A stretch of 64,000 nucleotides of DNA. Origin: Olsenella sp. KH3B4. GTDB taxonomy: Bacteria > Actinomycetota > Coriobacteriia > Coriobacteriales > Atopobiaceae. The position numbers and the translations under genes are program-made. The stretch spans positions 1 to 64,000 of the forward strand of contig FOHD01000002.1 in assembly GCA_900111695.1 (NCBI GenBank), written 5' to 3'. The notes beneath the pieces were generated by a model. That model saw nothing but the letters and a program-made list of their open reading frames with translations. It was not told the DNA's origin and ran no database searches. Shown here piece by piece: positions 61,445 through 64,000 of the stretch. Within the stretch, counting starts at the first letter, position 1. Each line of letters starts with the position of its first letter.

Positions 61445-62191
61445 TCACAGCGCGTAGCAATCGTAGCGTATAGCCTTGCCAGCAATGGCGTAGCTGGGCT
61501 TCTCGCCCGCAAGCCATGGCCCCTTGGCCGGGCGCTTCACCACAATGCGGCGAGGATCTGCCGCCCGGGCGGCGTCCATAAGGCCGCCCTCGTCATCGCA
61601 CGGGCGCTCAAGCCTCTGGATGAGCTGCAGCTTCTTCTTGACGGCCGCGCTCTTGCGGCGCTCGGGGAACATGGGGTCGAGAAGGACCACGTCAGGCCTG
61701 AAGCCCAGCGCAGGCAGCGCCGGAACGGAGTCCTCGCCGCGAAGCTCCATGCGCGAGACTGCCTCTGCCAGCGCGGGGTTGGCCGCCGCACGCACAAGGG
61801 CGTCGCCCAGCAGCGCACAGATCACGGGGTCGCGCTCGAAGAGCGTGACCGAGAAGCCCGCCGCGGCAAGGAGCAGCGAGTCCTCCCCCATCCCCGCCGT
61901 GGCGTCCACAGCCGTGAGCGGGCCCGCGGCCCCGCGGATGCGTGCGGCGCGCACCACCAGCTCGCGGCCAAGGTTTCCCGGACGAAGGCGCGGCACCATG
62001 CGCGAGAGGTCTGCGGCAAGAGACATCCCGTCACCCTCGAGCGAGAGGCCCTTCTCGCCCACCAGAAGGCGCATCCCGCCTGTGGCCGCAGCCGTACCCG
62101 CAGGCGCCACGGCAACGCCAAGGCGTTCCGCGAGCTCCTGGGCGCGCGCGTCGTTTCCGCCGGCGCCAACCTCTATTACCAGGCCCTCCAC
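61445..62191 (-). CDS. rsmJ: 16S rRNA m2G1516 methyltransferase (RsmJ-type)
   Basis: A 248-residue SAM-dependent methyltransferase: motif I VDATAGMGEDSLLLAAAG, acidic VTLFERDPVI, and the family-specific LLDPMFPERRKSAAVKKKLQ. These fit RsmJ, which methylates guanine 1516 of 16S rRNA in E. coli. It begins six bases after the ABC ATPase gene and is probably cotranscribed with it. Function by similarity. Confidence 0.85.
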   Translation of the reverse strand: MEGLVIEVGAGGNDARAQELAERLGVAVAPAGTAAATGGMRLLVGEKGLSLEGDGMSLAADLSRMVPRLRPGNLGRELVVRAARIRGAAGPLTAVDATAGMGEDSLLLAAAGFSVTLFERDPVICALLGDALVRAAANPALAEAVSRMELRGEDSVPALPALGFRPDVVLLDPMFPERRKSAAVKKKLQLIQRLERPCDDEGGLMDAARAADPRRIVVKRPAKGPWLAGEKPSYAIAGKAIRYDCYAL

Positions 62192-62197
62192 CAGCGC

Positions 62198-63016
62198 CTA
62201 CGCCCCGTAGTGCCCGCGCATCGAATACCAGCCGTCGTGCTCGTCCACCACGAGTGGCACGTCGAAGAGCTCCGAGAGGACCTTGTCGCACAGAATCTGG
62301 TCCTTGGGGCCGTCTGCAAAGATGGCTGCGTTTTTGATGAGCATCACGCGCCCGATGGACGGGATGATGTCCTCAGGGTAATGCGTGACCAGGATGATTG
62401 AGCGCCCCTCGGCAGCAAGCGTGCTCATGGTCTCGCGCACGTGATACATGCCCTCAGGGTCAAGGCCCGTGCACGGCTCGTCAAAGACAAGCACCTGCGG
62501 GTCGCGGATGAGCTCGCGCGCCACCAGGACACGACGAGCCTGACCGGTCGAGAGGGTCATCACGTCGCGGTTGGCAACCTCAGCGATCCCCAGGCGCTCG
62601 AGCGCGTCGAGCGCAAGCTGACGGTCATGCTCGGTGGCCTGGACATGTCTGGGCAGGCCAAGCGTGCCAAAGAGCCCACCCGTCACCACGTCGACGGATG
62701 GCAGGTGCACGCGAATCTGGTCATGCATGGTCGAGCTCACCACGCCCAGCGCCCGGCGCACGTCACTGAGCTCTGGGCGCGGGTCGCCACGAAAGCGCAC
62801 GGGCGGCTTGTCTCGGTAGAGGGGAAATACCTCCCTGGTAAGGAGCTGTATGAACGTGGACTTTCCCGCGCCGTTGGGGCCGAGAAGCGCCACGTGCTCA
62901 CCCTCATGCAGCGTGAAGTCGTCCACGTGGAGGATGGTCTTGCCCGACCTCACCACGCTCGCGTCGTGAATGGCAAAGAGCGGCGTCTTATCGCCGGCGT
63001 TGTTCTCGCCCTGCAT
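62198..63016 (-). CDS. ABC transporter ATP-binding protein, orphan
   Basis: A 272-residue single ABC ATPase: Walker A GPNGAGKST near 49-57, signature LSTGQARRVL (variant of LSGGQ), Walker B VLVFDEPCTGLD, H-loop VTHYPED. The start at 63016 follows GGGAG; a start at 63049 is possible. The sequence resembles the ModF/YlmA-type cytoplasmic ATPases. No permease or binding protein gene adjoins, so its partner is elsewhere. Confidence 0.85.
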   Translation of the reverse strand: MQGENNAGDKTPLFAIHDASVVRSGKTILHVDDFTLHEGEHVALLGPNGAGKSTFIQLLTREVFPLYRDKPPVRFRGDPRPELSDVRRALGVVSSTMHDQIRVHLPSVDVVTGGLFGTLGLPRHVQATEHDRQLALDALERLGIAEVANRDVMTLSTGQARRVLVARELIRDPQVLVFDEPCTGLDPEGMYHVRETMSTLAAEGRSIILVTHYPEDIIPSIGRVMLIKNAAIFADGPKDQILCDKVLSELFDVPLVVDEHDGWYSMRGHYGA

Positions 63017-63170
63017 GCGGTCTCCCGGTTTTCCTTGGTGTAACTTCACACAAACGCACCACCATTACGTGCGTCCCGTAGACCTACTATAGGCAATACG
63101 TGCGCGCACGCGCGAGGTTGGCGACGCGCAGAAACATACCCACACCTCATTTGCGCAGATAGGGGTTCCC

Positions 63171-64000
63171 ATGCCAGAGATGCTCACGCTCGAAGCGTTC
63201 GAGGAGGCCTCCGAGAAGGTCAAGGAGGTCACGCTCGAGACCAAGCTCATCGAGAGCCCCTACCTCTCGGCGGCGACGGGCAACCGCATGTGGCTCAAGC
63301 CAGAGAACATGCAGCGCACTGGCGCCTACAAGCTTCGCGGCGCGTACTACAAGATCTCCAAGCTCTCGCAGGAGGAGCTCGACCGCGGCGTCATCACCGC
63401 CAGCGCCGGTAACCACGCGCAGGGTGTGGCCTACGCCGCCACGCACGCGGGCGCGCGCTCCATCGTCGTGATGCCCACCACCACGCCGCTCATCAAGGTT
63501 GAGCGCACCAAGGGCTACGGTGCCGAGGTCATCCTCTACGGCGACGTCTTCGACGACGCAAAGCAGCGCGCCGTCGAGCTGGCCGAGGAGCAGGGCCTTA
63601 CCTACATTCCGCCGTTCAACGACACCACGGTGGCAACCGGCCAGGGCACCATCGCCATGGAGATCGTCCAGGAGCTACCGCTCGTCGACACCATCCTCGT
63701 GCCCGTGGGAGGCGGCGGCCTGGCCTGCGGCGTCTCCACCTTCGCCAAGCTCTACAACCCCAAGATCCGCGTCATTGGCGTTGAGCCCACCGGCGCCGCA
63801 AGCCTTACGGCGGCACTCGAGGCCGGCCACGTGGTTAAGCTCCCCAGCGCCAACACCATCGCCGACGGCACCGCCGTGCTCGAAGTGGGGGACAAGGTCT
63901 TCCCCTACCTGCAGCAGAACCTCGACGACGTGATTTGCGTGGACGACGACGAGCTGGTTGTCTCGTTCCTCGATATGGTCGAGAACCACAAGATGATCGT
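63171..64000 (+). CDS. ilvA: Threonine ammonia-lyase, 5' part (runs off window)
   Basis: The 276 residues before the window edge show a PLP fold-type II enzyme: Lys54 in RTGAYKLRGAYYK binds PLP, ASAGNHAQGVAYAA is the substrate loop, and PVGGGGLACGVS the phosphate-binding glycine loop. This matches catabolic or biosynthetic threonine dehydratase (TdcB/IlvA), forming 2-oxobutanoate. A GGGG site lies about five bases before the ATG. Whether it has the C-terminal ACT domain cannot be seen. Confidence 0.88.
   Translation, partial: MPEMLTLEAFEEASEKVKEVTLETKLIESPYLSAATGNRMWLKPENMQRTGAYKLRGAYYKISKLSQEELDRGVITASAGNHAQGVAYAATHAGARSIVVMPTTTPLIKVERTKGYGAEVILYGDVFDDAKQRAVELAEEQGLTYIPPFNDTTVATGQGTIAMEIVQELPLVDTILVPVGGGGLACGVSTFAKLYNPKIRVIGVEPTGAASLTAALEAGHVVKLPSANTIADGTAVLEVGDKVFPYLQQNLDDVICVDDDELVVSFLDMVENHKMI

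Overview
The window is high-GC bacterial DNA. Gene content and style point to a host-associated member of the Coriobacteriia (Actinomycetota), probably an Olsenella-like Atopobiaceae. This placement is an inference from protein families (coriobacterial-type integrase and mobilisation genes, a family of Vsr-like proteins, ECF transport, rhamnoside degradation, a Gram-positive LPxTG-like surface protein) and not from a marker gene.

Region by region: an IS3-type OrfA fragment lies at the left edge. It is followed by a frameshifted GRP sugar transporter with an SDR dehydrogenase, a GlxA-like regulator, a PNPOx-fold protein, a nitroreductase and Hsp33 (1-5.7 kb). A repeat-rich gap, a two-helix potassium channel and a very large sortase-type surface protein follow (5.7-11 kb). 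From 11,265 to 25,618 there is an integrated element of about 14.3 kb, bounded by 51-bp direct repeats that are the 3' half of a tRNA-Val(GAC) gene. It carries a COG2865 ATP-binding regulator with the same palindromic operator on both sides, a phage-tail/DUF285-like gene split by a decayed IS3-family element, a five-gene type I restriction-modification operon (rhh-hsdM-hsdS-X-hsdR, X unrecognised), and ruined mobC, relaxase and integrase genes next to a 3' fragment of a different tRNA (Met, CAT).

From 25.6 to 48.9 kb: the intact tRNA-Val, a LacI regulator, a TPR-like membrane protein and a Phd/ParE-type toxin-antitoxin pair. Next is a rhamnose and rhamnoside locus: rhaB-rhaA-rhaD opposite a GPH-family transporter, then a four-gene operon of GH3, a small membrane protein, GH78 alpha-L-rhamnosidase and GH2 glycosidase. 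Glycosides would be trimmed by GH3, GH78 and GH2, rhamnose imported by the GPH carrier and processed by RhaA, RhaB and RhaD to DHAP and lactaldehyde. A 12-bp motif is shared by the two upstream regions of the transporter and the GH operon, in the same orientation. RpiR, TMEM175-like, ArfB, a [2Fe-2S]-DUF1653 fusion, a HAD phosphatase and a UPF0210 protein follow.

From 48.9 to 64 kb: a 1.5-kb unit in which one Vsr/PD-(D/E)XK-like gene sits between two perfect inverted copies of a 129-bp repeat that also occurs at 5.9 kb; murB; a membrane protein; an FMN riboswitch driving a complete riboflavin ECF transporter (RibU, fused EcfA-EcfA', EcfT); a flavodoxin-like protein; an HD nucleotidase; adenine deaminase; a proline-rich membrane protein; a COG0523 GTPase; RsmJ; an ABC ATPase; and a threonine ammonia-lyase cut by the window end. 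No CRISPR array, rRNA or replication origin was seen.
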